DNA of 64,000 bases from Tetraselmis striata (GCA_006384855.1 VCJN01000793.1:1-64000); one strand, 5' to 3'. Counted from the first letter of the stretch, positions 9,812-21,203 are shown. A program made the numbers and translations. Notes: a model not told the origin generated them from the sequence alone.

Positions 9812-10612
9812 ATGCCTACCAGCATCAACACCGGCATGATGAACACTTCCCTGGCCAATCTGGCTCGGCAGAGTGCGATCAAGACCGACCCTGGCGACGC
9901 CCCGCCACCGCCTCACTTCCGTGATGATACCAGTTCGTCTGACGACGCCTTCAGCATGGACGAGGCATCAGACAGTGACTCGGGTGACATCCAGCATATC
10001 AAGCCAGCTGCAGTAAAGCCAACACTCAACCTCAAGAACGTCCCCATCTGGGACAACACCATCTCTACGCGGGACAACGCTCAAGCTATCAAGATCGCTC
10101 TCGGCAGCGCCGGCTACCGGGACACCACCAAGGGCAAAGGCACCCGTCAGGAACAAATGATCCTTCTGGCAGCCCTGCGCCACGCAACGGCGCATTATCC
10201 AATGGCACTGGCCATCGTCAACGGCATCAACATGGACTCCAGGAAGTGTGGATATGCGGCCTGGACGGCCCTATTTACTGAGCTCCAGGGCTCGGCCATA
10301 GAGGAGCGCAGGCGCTTGGAGGAAGAAATCACAGCAGGCCAGCTCCCGAATGAGCCGGTTCAGGTGTATGTTCGCCGCTGCCGGAACCTCTGGAATTCGT
10401 TGCGCAAGGCACATGGCCAATGGACATTCGAGTACGTGGCCATCAAGTACCTCATCCCAGGACTTCGGCCAGCATACGATCACATTGTGGACGCCGCAAG
10501 GCCCGCGGCGTTTGCCTCCTACCGTTCATCGACGACTTCATGTTTCTGGCACCTTCGCGCCAGCTGGCACTACGCCTACGGGCCGAGGTCGAGCGAGTCT
10601 GGGGGCGCCTAG
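9812..10612 (+). pseudogene. Gag, truncated and fused to an RT fragment
   Basis: Starts MPTSINTGMMN and matches the minus-strand gag relic without the two frame breaks seen there, down to YDHIVDAA near 10490. Beyond that the two copies share nothing: this one continues into DNA that, in another frame, encodes the FIDDF motif of a reverse transcriptase. The zinc-knuckle half of gag and the front of pol have been lost. The leader from 9365 contains the same repeated CAGTGCCACTCAGCCATCAC blocks as the other copy. The junction is either an internal deletion of one element or a fusion of two families. Confidence 0.75.
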
Positions 10613-11789
10613 GCCTGGCCAAGCACCCCACCAAGGCGCACCCCAAGCCCACCCAGCAGCTGCAGCACTTAGGCATGGACTTGGACCTGGTCACTATGCA
10701 GTTCCGCGCCCCAGCGGCGAACTGCGTCGGCTCTCCAACCTGGCCCGCGACCTCCTGTGCATCGCTGCGCGCCGCCGCCGCCACGCGCCGGCCAAACTCC
10801 TTGCGTCTCTCGCCGGGCAGGGCCAGTTTCTCTACCTCGCGATGCCCCCGGCGCGTTTCTACCTCCGCGAGGCGCACACCGTCCTGGGCCGATGCTCCTC
10901 TCCGAGTGGCAAGGTCGTTCTGACGCGTCAGCTGATTCGCGATTTGGAGTGGTGGCGCGATGTTCCCACGCGCCACAACGGCGCACCGATTATGCGCCCG
11001 GTGGAGACAGCCTATCTGCACACGGACTCCAGCCAGTACGGCTGGGTGGTGGTACTGTGCGAAACTATGGAGGCACGCGGATATTGGTACGAGGAGGATC
11101 GTCGACGTCATATATTGTACAAGGAGCTCAAAGCGGTACGTCTCGCCATACAGTCATTTTTGCCACGGCTGATGGGGCGCCGCGTACTTTTGTACGAGGA
11201 CAATCAGGCGGTGGTGCATATCCTGTCCAATTTGACTACTCGGTCACCGCCGGTACTTATGGCGGAACTTCGCAAGCAATGGTTTTTGCTGGATGTACAC
11301 GATATTCGTTTACGAGTACGGTACATTCGGTCTGCGGCGAACGCATGGGCGGACAAGCTTTCGCGCGAGAAGGATTTTACCGATTGGATGATCAATCCTC
11401 GTATATTCCAGTACGTCGATCGCACCTGGGGACCTCATACGGTCGACCGATTCGCAACTATGGAGAACGCTTTGGTACCTCGGTACAACTCCCGGTGGAC
11501 GGTCCTAGGTACCGAGGCGGTGGACTCCTTGGCCCAGTCGAACGCCACGTGGCGCGCCGAAGTGAACTGGTGCAATCCCCCCTGGCAGCTGCTGGACGAT
11601 CTGGTGCTAAAGCTGCAACAATCGGGCGCCGTGGCGACCGTGGTCGCCCCGGCCTGGCACGGCCGCCCTTGGCCCCAGCAGCTACACGAGATGGCTACCG
11701 AGGTACTGCACTACCCTCCTTTCCGCGATCGTTCTTTCCCGGGCTGCTCGGGCGCCGCGCGGGCGTCGGGCCGCCGCTCTGGAGCGTGA
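10490..11789 (+). pseudogene. DIRS-type RT (3' part), RNase H and adenine-methyltransferase-like domain
   Basis: The RT begins only at motif C (LLPFIDDFMFL, catalytic DD at 10531-10536) and continues through the HLGMDLDL block. One base seems to be missing in a C run near 10712; frame 3 then continues with SGELRRLSNLARD. RNase H follows with LHTDSSQYGW, YKELKAVRLAI, YEDNQAVVHIL and YIRSAANAWADKLSR, which supply the expected acidic residues and the late Asp. The C-terminal block has VDRFATMENALVPRYNSRW, WCNPPWQLLDDLVLKLQQ and a VVAPAWHG strand. This is the arrangement of the Dam-like N6-adenine-methyltransferase domain that follows RNase H in DIRS-type elements (NPPW as motif IV). The RT fingers and palm A/B motifs are absent, so the copy cannot be autonomous. 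Confidence 0.85.
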
Positions 11790-11862
11790 TGCTCTTCCGC
11801 CTTCCCTTCCGTCTTCCTTCTACCGGTCGCGACGCGCCGGTTACGGGGCTGTTGCTGCTACC

Positions 11863-13012
11863 TTGGACGTTTCCGCGGACTCTTTTCAGATATCCCGTAC
11901 ATATGCTCACAGCAGACAACACCCGACTGTGCGGTATGGGTTGAAATCGAACGTACCGTCTGCACCATGGGGAGCGATTATGCGACCTGGGCTACTGCGG
12001 TTACTCGGGGACGACGAGGTTGGGCGCCGTGCCGCGAATTTCTTGATGTCTTCGCGCGCGGAACGTACCGTGCAGTCCTACGGGTCTGAATTCAACCTAT
12101 TCTGCGAGTTCTGCGCGCAAAATGGGAGACTGCCGGACACGGCGGATCCGCCGCTCATCGTTCGGTACATCTCTTGGGTTGCGGCACATGGCCGCAACAA
12201 GGCTGGTGCCTTTGGACCCTACCTTTCAGCGATCAACGCCATTTTTCACCGATAATTTCAAGGAGCCGCCGGCGCTTTGGCCTTTCGTCAACCAGGCGAT
12301 GCGCGGTTGGGAGCTGGCTCAGCAGGTGCTGGATGTCCCGGACTACCGGGTGCCTTTACCTGCGAACGTCGCCCTCGAGTGTGTTCGGCGGACGCAGCGG
12401 CTAGTTTCTTACAAGTCCATCGCGTGCGACCTGCCCACATTCCGTGCCATGCTCGTTACCGCGGTCAATTTCCTTTTTTGTCACCGCGCGGGTACTAGTA
12501 CGGGGTTCGGCGTGCGCGATTTGGCAGTTGATTTCCGCAGCATTGCGTTGTACCGTCGAGTACTTGAGGGCAAGCCTTCCGGGGCGCCTCGTCCGGTGCT
12601 GCAAATTTCCCGCGAGGCGCACCCCGAAATCGCGGAGCTTTTGGAGTTCTTTGTCACTTGCCGCGATCACGTGCTGCCCGGTGCTACTCGGTTTTGGCAA
12701 CTCTCTGATGATGATCCCGGCACGTGGACCGCGGCTACTGTCTCCGAATGGGTTACTGCCGATGCCTTGGCAGTTGACGCTACTCCGCCTGCTGGTTTCT
12801 GCTGGTCGTCGCACAACCTTCGCAGTGGCGGGGCGTCCGCGGCCTCGGCCACGGGCGTCCCTATGCCTATGATTCGCTGGCTTGGCGGCTGGAAAGTGGG
12901 CAGCGGCGTGGTCCTCAATTACATCGTGCCGGGCATCCTGGACTCCGATGGGGCTAGCTACTTCTTCGGCTCCCAGGCACCGCAGCTTTCCGCTGCTAAT
13001 CTTTCACAGTGA
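11863..13012 (+). pseudogene. Tyrosine recombinase of the DIRS-type element, one frameshift
   Basis: The N-terminal core-binding part reads in one frame up to PYLSAINAIF near 12240. The rest reads in the next frame from TDNFKEPPALW. One extra T in the TTTTT run at about 12241-12245 explains the break. The catalytic part is complete: R in FCHRAGTS, SSHNLRSGGASAASATG with H-x-x-R, RWLGGW, and the Tyr in VVLNYIV. Apart from that single homopolymer change it would be intact, so a recent mutation or an assembly error is likely. No convincing ATG is visible before 11980. It may be translated as part of the upstream polyprotein or start there. Confidence 0.85.
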
Positions 13013-13049
13013 CTGGTTTTCACCGGTAACTGTGGCCTTCCGGTTTTGC

Positions 13050-13418
13050 CTGGCAACGTGACTCGCACTCTGTCTAATCGTTGTTAAGTGCTTAACTGAG
13101 TTTAGTCAGACGACGGACCGAGTTGTGCGGCCAAACGACTACCACCTGGAAAATATAGCACAGTAGCCAGTCATCGGCTCTGTCTAGAATCTTCCAGGAT
13201 GGGACAGTGAGCAGCGGACTCGCGACCGCACCAGCTCCCGACATGTTTCCCTGCCTGCCTGTAGCTACTACTTAGCCAACTGTCTAGACCATAGCGCTCA
13301 TCCCTTTTGTTGTTGCGCTTCACGCACCCACCCGTCCCACCCATCTTCTTTGGTGTGGCGAGGGGCTTGTAAGACAAGACACTCGCTTCTGGCAACGTGA
13401 CTCGCACTCTGTCTAATC
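13050..13418 (+). repeat. Split direct repeats at the 3' end of the DIRS-type element
   Basis: A 30-bp sequence starting CTGGCAACGTGACTCGCACT occurs at 13050-13079 and again, identical, at 13389-13418. The DIRS relic near 24750-25165 has diverged versions at both corresponding places, plus the shared block CTCATCCCTTTTGTTG. Such separated repeats downstream of the recombinase fit the terminal organisation of DIRS/PAT/Ngaro elements. Confidence 0.7.
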
Positions 13419-14431
13419 AGGAGATTGATGCTTACCTGTTCATGTCGTGCTAGACGCAACATTCAGTTTCTCAGGAGATTCTCACGGATATGCAATAGTC
13501 GCTACATGACTTGCCGTGATGTCACCAACGGATTCTCCGCGCTTTTGATAGAGCGCGGCTATCCACTAAATCTACATGTACCTCGTTTTAGCGTCGTAAG
13601 GCCAGTAAGAATTGTTACCCCCTTCCTATACAGACTTTCATAACTATTTTTCATAACTTTTTCGGGTGACTTTATCGTTATCGCGGCCACGGTCCTATAC
13701 AGTGCGAATGATAAGTTATCATTCCGTCATCACCGCCGCCCGTACAGGATAGCGGATTCGCGCGGGGACCGTGCCGGGCAGCGCACCCGGCATCGCCCGC
13801 ACTCCGCATCCTCCACCCAAACCCACTTGCCGACACCTCCTCGGCCCAGTCAAGCGCAGCGACTCCCGCCTCGCCCGCACGACACCGAGGATGAGCAATG
13901 AACCGTGGGATTACGGTGGCGTAGGGGACGAGGACGACGAGCTGGAGGCGGATGAAGGCGGGGACGGCAGCAACGGCGAATCCTGCGGAGATGCCGGCGG
14001 CGATGACGCTGCCAGCGAACAAGCGGGCGAGGACGGCCCAACTGCAAACGAGAACGCCCCCACTGACAGCCTAGACCCGGAGTCCGACTTCCCGCTGGTT
14101 GACAACAATGCCCGGTGGTGGGGAGGCAGCTGACGGCGGCGACGGCGGAGGCTGTGGGCGAGGCCGAGGGCGTGGGCGTGGACAAGGCTCCGCATATTTG
14201 TGGCGCTGTGGCCGCTGTGGGCGTGCATGGCAGACGCCTGTGGTTCCTTTGGGCTGCGCCTACGGGTGCGCACAGGCGGGGCACGCGGGCGGGGATCTCG
14301 AGCTGATGGTCCGCAATGGCGGTCGGACCGGGTGGCAGAGGCACCAACTACAGGCGGGCGGCGGCCACAGGGGCGTTAAAAACGTACCGTACGGGACAAA
14401 AAAGTTATCATTATCTGTAATGATAACTCCA

Positions 14432-14472
14432 GCGCTCTTCAACCCCGAGCGGCTTCGGGATTGAAGAGCGCT
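14432..14472. repeat. Stem-loop of about 19-bp arms
   Basis: AGCGCTCTTCAACCCCGAG pairs with CTTCGGGATTGAAGAGCGCT with two imperfections. It lies directly outside the 14474 inverted arm, next to the palindrome AGTTATCATTA-TCTG-TAATGATAACT at 14403-14428. Confidence 0.8.
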
Positions 14473-14573
14473 AAGAGGCATATCATACGGACATCGCGTC
14501 ATCAGATAATCCTGTCATCGGATAAATACTCGCACCGGAGCGTGCCACGTCGTAACTGATGACATGCCCCGCG

Positions 14574-14672
14574 CCGCTATCTGATGACAGACCCGCGTGT
14601 ATACTGTACACGGGGGCATTTCCAAATGGAAATGCCCCCGTGTACAGTATACACGCGTCATCAGATAGCGGC
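14574..14672. repeat. Long near-perfect hairpin with 31-bp perfect inner stem
   Basis: Positions 14594-14624 pair perfectly with 14627-14657 around an AA loop (inner stem from CGCGTGTATACTG to CATTTCCA). The outer arms GCCGCTATCTGATGA (14574-14588) and TCATCAGATAGCGGC (14658-14672) also pair, leaving only a five-base bulge. The whole can form a cruciform or a hairpin RNA. Confidence 0.9.
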
Positions 14673-15739
14673 CTCGGCCAGCCCATTTTCAAAACATTTT
14701 CGCCCAGTCTACCTACCTGCCCGGCACCCGCCGACGCCATGGCAGGCTCCACCGAGCAATCTCCGCAACGGACAGCCAGGCGGGGCGAACCCACATGGGA
14801 GACCCGCCCTCCCCGCACTATGGGGGGTCATGTTTCCCCTGGGTTCACGGTTTCGCCGCGGGAGCTACGCGCGAAGGCCCGTGCACTGGCGGGGCGCAGC
14901 GGCCGCAGCCCTGGCGCCTCGCCCGCCGCCACCGCGCTGCGCCCGTCTCGCCCGCCCGCGCGTGGTCATCCCTCGACAGCCGGCGCAGTGCATGATCCTT
15001 GTCTCGCTTCTCGTTGCCTGCACGGTTAGGATGGCGTGCGCTCGCGTGGCCATGGGGCGTGGCCCCGTTGTCATCCTCATCGGTGTACGCTTCGTCTGTA
15101 TGCGGTGTGTCCATGTCTATGTCCAGTGCGGCCCCGGCAATGGCCAGCATCCGAGGGTACGCGCTGCCCTCCGACTGCGCGTTGCCGTAGGTAAGTGCAA
15201 GCCCTTTAACTTCGTCTACGGCAAAGCTAGGACGCTCCATGACTGTCCAGTGTGGATGGGCGGGACGGACGGGGCGAGAGACACGAGGGAAAAGATGGTG
15301 TTTGCGGGCCCGATGGCGGCGGCGGAACTAGAAGCGCCGGTCGATTTCTTGCGATATCTGATGACAGACCAACGCATCTTGATATTTGTCCGTATGAATC
15401 ACATCTCTTGTCATGCGTTAGCGTTGTCGACGTGGCAGCCCGCGGTGCGCGAACGGTAGATGATGACAAGGATTATCTGATGACGCGATGTCCGTATGAT
15501 ATGCCTCTAAAGTTATCATTAGGAATGATAATTATCAATAGCGATACCCGTTCTACACGGACCGTCAGATCGCCGTGGGTACAGGTGAACGAGATCTTGA
15601 CCGTCCACTTTACCCGTACCGTGTACCGTTACGAGTTAAGAAAAAGTTATCTTTCGCGGATGTGGCGAACGAACGTGATAGTTCAAGAAAACGAACGAGA
15701 TAAGAAAAAGTTATCATTCCTGTATAGGAAGGGGGTTAG

Positions 15740-16750
15740 TGTGTTTCCCTACCTTTGGGTTGAGCGGAGAAAACGGAGTAGGCGGTCCGAAATTGTCCGC
15801 AATGTGAGAGAAGCGATACCGGTAACACCGCGTTTCTATAACGAAATTTGAGTCCTCCTCCTCCTCCTCCTCCTCCGCATGCGCTGTGTTTGTGTGCATG
15901 AACCGTCATAAGTTCGATGTTTGCTCGTTTGATTTCTAGGATTTTTTACCTTAGTCCGGAAAAACCCTGCTACTACGAAGAATTTATCCCGAATCGTACC
16001 GGAAACATATTGCAAAAATCACGAATGTCCTCCCCAGTCCGCGCGTACTGCGTCTTCGTCAATGAACCGTGATACGTTCGGTATTCGGTCGTTTGATTTC
16101 ACAGTACGGGTACGAGTACGGTTTGTTTCTGAATTGCAATATAATAATAACATGTTATCATATTTCTGACGCGCGTAGTGTATTCTGGCCCAGGCACCCT
16201 TGATATTCGTCTGATACGCCAAAATAACGCGGTACCGCAGCGCGTTTTTGCTGCTCATTATGGTGCATGGATTAATATAGCGCTGTATAAATACCATATA
16301 CCGGTATGGTACTATGGTGTAGCCGCCGCCTCATGTCACTCACATATACAGCCCCGCGTCCGCCGACCCGGGGCCCGGCGTCCGTCGACGGACGGGCGAC
16401 GGTCGAACGACGGCGTCCGGCGTCAGGTTTCGGTGCACGCGGCGGGCTTGGCGTTTCGCGCCGTGCCCGCCCCGTAGATCTGACGACCGGCCCGACCGGC
16501 GCGGCCTCGTGCTGCGGGATACGGGCCGCTTGTACGCGGCTCGCAGTGCTGATACTTATTTAATACAGTTCTGATTTTACCGGTGGGTTTCTTACTGGCA
16601 TTTTTGTAATGCACACCAGTAGTCAGCGGCGCGCTGTAACGCTGCTTGTAGATTTGATCTGTTTATTAATAGTACATGATTACATGAGCTAGACGCAACA
16701 TTCAAGAAATCTATCCACACATAACGAAATATGTTTATTAATAATCCTTC
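15740..16750. other. No gene recognised; (CTC)n and palindromic AT tracts
   Basis: A CTC repeat lies at 15852-15877. Around 16600-16625 is one CACACCAGTAGTC module of the foldback family. Frames here have no motif. Confidence 0.4.
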
Positions 16751-17654
16751 GGCTGCATTTCATTTTCGGCCGCAACCGCAAGTAATCGTATACGGGTACC
16801 CGGTTGCGGCTCGCGAGTAGTCGTAAACGCTTAACACGGAGTTGTATTATTGAGCCGTAACCGTAAAATGGCGGATTTGCGGCTCGAGGATTTGCGGCTG
16901 GCCTCGCTAGTCGCAAATATCGCAATATTTACGACCGCCCTAAATATGGCTCACTGAGCCGTAAATCGAAGTAATACTTTATGCAGAATATATGCGTTCA
17001 GCGCAATGTACAGGCCGGCCGAAAAGGGTCGTAGGGGTCAGGCGGCGCCCTGCTTGCTGCTCGGCCCGGCACCAGCCCAGGCGCCAGGGCGTGCTGATGC
17101 TGGGCCCGTTTGAACGTTTGAACTCACATGATTGAGGGGGTGCGGTCAATCATGTAAACATCATTGACCGGGCTCATTTGCCAGTCGCCCGCCCACATCG
17201 TGCCGTGTTGGGTGCTCATCAAGCTACAACACTCCCAAGCGACTGATCGCGTTGGACTCCAAGCCCCCTCCCCGCCCGCGCCGCCACGGCCGCAAGCCCC
17301 GCTTCCAGGCGCTACGGGCATGGATGACGACGTCTTCTGGGCGGACGAGGAGAATGAAGAGCAAGTTGGGCCTGGAGGTTGGTTGGCTAACCGCGTCGTG
17401 CGGGGTAACAACGAGAGCACCGAGGATAGCGATCAGAAGGAGGAGGATGAGGACGAGGAATGCGGCAACGAGGACGAAGGGGATGAGGACGACGAGGGCG
17501 AGGGCGACGACGAAAATAACGGCGGATACTTGGATGTCACATTTCACGGTGCCGGCCGCAACCGTAAACATGCCGAATTTGCGGTTCCTACGAGCATTTT
17601 AGTACCCGTATGAATATTTGCGACTATGGTTACGGCCGAAAATGAAATGCAGCC
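16751..17654. mobile_element. Inverted-repeat element (about 0.9 kb) with an acidic ORF
   Basis: GGCTGCATTTCATTTTCGGC at 16751-16770 continues to a 27-bp arm that is inverted with one mismatch at 17628-17654. Subterminal GCCGTAA and TTGCGG motifs recur on both sides. No target duplication is evident. The only protein-like content is the acidic frame at 17320-17613. Confidence 0.65.
17320..17613 (+). CDS. Acidic hypothetical protein inside the 16751-17654 element
   Basis: The ATG at 17320 opens MDDDVFWADEENEEQ, followed by a long Glu/Asp-rich tract. The frame is open upstream to 17164, but the Pro/Ala-rich upstream part looks like leader. The frame runs into the right inverted repeat. Acidic N termini of this kind occur in several DNA-transposase families, and the frame at 13891-14133 is similar in character, but no catalytic domain follows in either. 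It may be the remaining first exon of a transposase. Confidence 0.35.
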   Translation: MDDDVFWADEENEEQVGPGGWLANRVVRGNNESTEDSDQKEEDEDEECGNEDEGDEDDEGEGDDENNGGYLDVTFHGAGRNRKHAEFAVPTSILVPV

Positions 17655-19360
17655 TTACTGCTCTTTAAAAAACTCATTAACAAATCTACCGCTAAAAGCA
17701 GAATGATCTGAAAGAGCAACACTACAAGCCGGTTGAAAGCGGCCCGCATCCCGCACGAGGCTCAACCCAAGAGGTAGGGGCACCTCCACAAATCCCCGGC
17801 GCGAAGCGCCGCTTAGTTTTAGGTACCCCCCCTCTAATCTCACCCGCCCCTCCATAAGTTTTGTAGCTGGTTGATGTGCTGTGTGAAGTACTATCGACAT
17901 AAGTGTCCGGGGGGAAAGTTCTGCAATTGTCCATATATTGTGTAGGGGGCAGCTGCCATACATGTAGGTGTGCATATCAAGGCATGAGGGCAGCATTCAG
18001 AGCACAAACCACACGATTAAAGTAGTGTTCTATGGGTGCCCCTGCCCCTTCTGGCGTGTGCCCACCATACAAATGGTCATACATTTGCTGTGAGTGTTGG
18101 CCGCTATTGCATGCTTCTTGTCTATATGGCGCCGCGCCTCCTTTCCCGCTCTAGTTGTTGCAGCTTGCTCTTGCCATTAGTTGCATTTCCTTTGCAGTGA
18201 TGCATGTCTCATCACCCCCCCCCCCCCCCCCCAGAAATGTCTTCAGGACATCCGGAGGGGGGTCTCAAAAGAAAATTGCCTATATATGCTGCTCGCGGGA
18301 TCTGAAATCATATCGGGGGTCGCAATTTTTATAGCTATAGAAGGGGTGACGTAATTCCAACCCTGTTGGATCACCGTCTAAAACGCTGCCATGAAAATAT
18401 CCGCGCGGCACTTGCCACGAAAGGTCCGCCTTACCCGTTTTGGCGTCGGCACATTCGAGTTATGCGATTTTTGGCAAAAGCTTCATCCCGCGGAGCAAAG
18501 CATTTCGGGAATGCGATGCATGTGCAACAAAAACGGCAATGTGAGGGATGAGGCGAGCCGACGCCACAACTTGAAAAGTTCCCAGTCCTAAGAAATCCAG
18601 GGCGCCGTGAAGGGAATGGGGAACCCCGCCCCCCCCAAAAGTCAGTTAAGTCCTCGGGTGTTGACCACCTCGCTACTAATAAAATCCCTAATCTCTGGAC
18701 CTAACAACCCAAAGTTGTGACGGTGATAACCCCACCGGGAGCACTCCACCAACATATATATTATATTGTCTCTGCTGATTAAATTCGACCACATGCAAGA
18801 CATTGTTCCACAATGTTCAAGGAGCCGCTCGGGCATGCATGGCGGCATGAATCCGGGCCAATTGGCGGGCGGTGGGAAATACTCAGGTGCGTAATTGTAT
18901 CATAATGTGTAGCCCGGCCGCCACCCCCACGGGGACACCCGTGCCGTAATGTGGCAACGGGTTTGACGCCACTAGCCTCCCAGACTGTCTCGTAATTATA
19001 CTTTAATGGCCCGTAATCGCGACTTTCCCACGGAATATATATGGGCTTGCAATCGTTGTTTATACCGTGTAATCGCCACTTTTATGCTAAGCTCGGTATG
19101 TAGTCGCGATGAAGTGCCCGGCGGGCCCGCATTCCGTAATTGCTATTAGTACCATGTCGTGCCATCCCCATAGTACATTGGGCCAACATCGCGCCTTGCG
19201 CGGCTACCAGTAATCGCTCCGGGTTTCGTCACGTTGTACTTTAACGCCTCACAGGCTCCGTGACGACGCCCAATGGCCAACGGCCAACGGTATCGTAGGG
19301 CTCAAACCGGCTGAATTGCTACAAGTGCCGGCGGGCATATGCATCGCATCAGCGTCTGTG
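17655..19360. other. No gene recognised; poly(C) tract near 18217
   Basis: A run of about 16 C lies at 18217-18232. A module related to the 5240 repeat block (AAGCGGCCCGCATCCCGCA) lies at about 17738-17756. Short frames have no motif. Confidence 0.4.
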
Positions 19361-19889
19361 CCAGTGACTAGCTCCTACCCACCCCCGCGCCGCTGCGAAC
19401 GAGCCGCCGGCGCCAAGTAAATGGCGTCGCAACTCCAATAAGCGCCGTATTCATGAGGGCAAGGAGGACTGGACCGCTGCCAAGAGAACTTGGGAAGAGG
19501 TGACCAATAGAATGCGCTGCTACGCTTGTGGCGCCTCTGTATCGAGGACTTACTTCTACGACACTCACAAATGGACGGCGGCGTAGACCAAGCCTCCGGA
19601 CACCGCCGCGCCTGTCGCGGCCGGTGGTGACGGCGCCCCTGCTGCACCGTACGTCCGTCATGCCTCTACTCCGTACGGATCCGGTCAGAGCGAAACGCGG
19701 GGCGAGCCGAGTGATGCATCGATGCCGTTGCCGCCGCCACCCCCCCCCCCCCGCCTCCCTCGCTGTCCACCGCTCCCGTTTCCCCGAAACGAATCAGCTA
19801 GCCCCGCACTACCCAGCGGCGGGGAGGGGCGTTCGGTGGGAGTCGTATGATGGTGGCATGGCAACAAGCATGGCAGCGCAGGTCGGAGA

Positions 19890-19963
19890 TGAATGCCGAG
19901 CTTCACATGGGCGCTGTCATAACCAAGACGTTCGGGACGCGGGGGAGCTTTCTCGGCCAGGTA

Positions 19964-19994
<31 letters not shown>

Positions 19995-20240
19995 CCCCCC
20001 CCCCCCCCACCCATGTTGCCCTCCTTGACGTCCCGTTACTACACCTGCCATAGGCCCACCGCCGCCATGTGATAGCCACCCGTGTGTATCACCCAACATA
20101 CAGGTCGTCAGTTGGAGATGGGATAACAAGGACGCAGACGCGGCAGATAGGGAGCTGGTGATGAAGGTGATTTACGACGACGGCGACTCGGAAGAGCTAA
20201 CTGAGTCGGAAATACAACCGCTATACTTGACGACATAGCA
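19890..20240 (+). pseudogene. Exons of a transposon-type gene with a Tudor-like strand pattern
   Basis: A donor-like TTTCTCGGCCAG/GTAG at 19949-19964 is followed at once by a C29-A-C14 tract. The next coding-like stretch, about 20104-20238, reads VVSWRWDNKDADAADRELVM and then KVIYDDGDSEELTESEIQPL before TAG. The pattern of a hydrophobic strand, D-D/E-D-G-D and E-E-L-T/S-E-x-E is that of Tudor-like domains. The zinc-finger gene at 54189-55954 has the same pattern (AVFEDGDIVDLLRSE). A further exon-like piece lies at 20440-20640. The gene is probably a decayed mobile-element gene. Confidence 0.4.
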
Positions 20241-20830
20241 GTTGGGCGATTTCACTCCCATGTTGCCTCAAGGCGCCATTGACAACCTACCGGCGGTGCG
20301 CCCCTTGCGACGGTGCCTTCGGGCGGGGGGTGCTTGCCCGCGTTGTTGCCCCATATAGTTCAGGTATTGGTAAGAATATCGCACCGGCAAGGTGCAAACG
20401 ATGACTTGCTGACGATGACGGTTACGCACGCGTTGGTTTACATGCTTGCGCGCATATGAGTGCCTACAGAAGCTACGCGAACTTCTGGACGCCGACAGCG
20501 ACGCCGCAGGCATTGTCGCAGGGGTTGTGGAAGGCAGTCCATGTGACGACACCCGAAGCGACAGCGACGGTGAAGGGGACGTTGGCGCGAGGTACGACTT
20601 CAGTACCAGCGCTGAAGGGAAGTATGACGGGAAGAGGTGAGCATGTATCGTGTCGACCCCCCCCCTCCCATTGTGTGGCCGCGCCTACTAGTCCGTTACT
20701 ATCACAATTCCTCCACCCCGCTTCGCAACATCCGCCGTTAATTGTACACCGGTGCCGACGCCACACTGGTGGAGGCCGCGCTCAATCTTTGCGAGTGAAA
20801 GCTGAAGCACAACATAATAAAGACGGCGGC

Positions 20831-21203
20831 TGTTAGGGTTACCACCATAACCCTACATGCATACCTATACCCGCATTCATGTGTACACCCATACCCATAC
20901 TGTCCACTCACTTATATACTAGCACGCCTATATACATACTGCTCATCCGCACATACATATAGACTGCGCACATGTTACACGTGATCACGCCCACGTGATC
21001 ATGCCCTCGTCAGCCATTACGCCCCGATGACTCCTTGGTGACTCCAAGCCTAGATTGCATATCCAAGCCTAATGCCTGCGCATGCGACCGACTGCTGAGC
21101 CGATAGTTGTATAAAGCGATGTACACCCCGGTACACTGTAACAATTTCCTTTGCTGCAAACCTTTTCCTTGCCTATGCTAAAGTCCCTCGCCTAAAGCTT
21201 ACA
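20831..21203 (+). mobile_element. Solo LTR with 5-bp target-site duplication
   Basis: This 373-bp unit starts TGTTAGGGTTACC and ends AAGCTTACA (TG...CA). It is flanked directly by GCGGC on both sides (20826-20830, 21204-21208). It contains TATAAAG at 21110-21116. A sibling lies inverted at 1869-2230. No internal retroelement sequence adjoins it, so it is a solo LTR left by LTR-LTR recombination. It interrupts coding-like DNA that continues at 21204. Confidence 0.93.

Larger units (their letters stand above)
13618..15735. mobile_element. Inverted-repeat DNA element with TTA flanks and nested palindromes
   Basis: CCCCCTTCCTATACAG at 13618-13633 is exactly inverted at 15720-15735. Both ends are flanked outside by TTA (13615-13617, 15736-15738), which would fit a 3-bp target duplication as made by PIF/Harbinger-type elements. 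Inside lie several AAAGTTATCATT-type palindromes and a second pair of 46-47-bp inverted arms (14474-14519, 15462-15508). No transposase motif is recognisable, so it would be non-autonomous. An acidic frame at 13891-14133 (MSNEPWDYGGVGDEDDELEA start) is the only protein-like content. Confidence 0.6.

Noticed and set aside
10757..11944. 395-codon plus-strand frame overlapping the RNase H region
   Set aside because: Shadow frame; all conserved RT/RNase H motifs lie in the other plus frame.
14584..15459. 291-codon plus-strand frame
   Set aside because: Runs through the long hairpin and inverted arms; Arg/Pro-rich translation with no motif.
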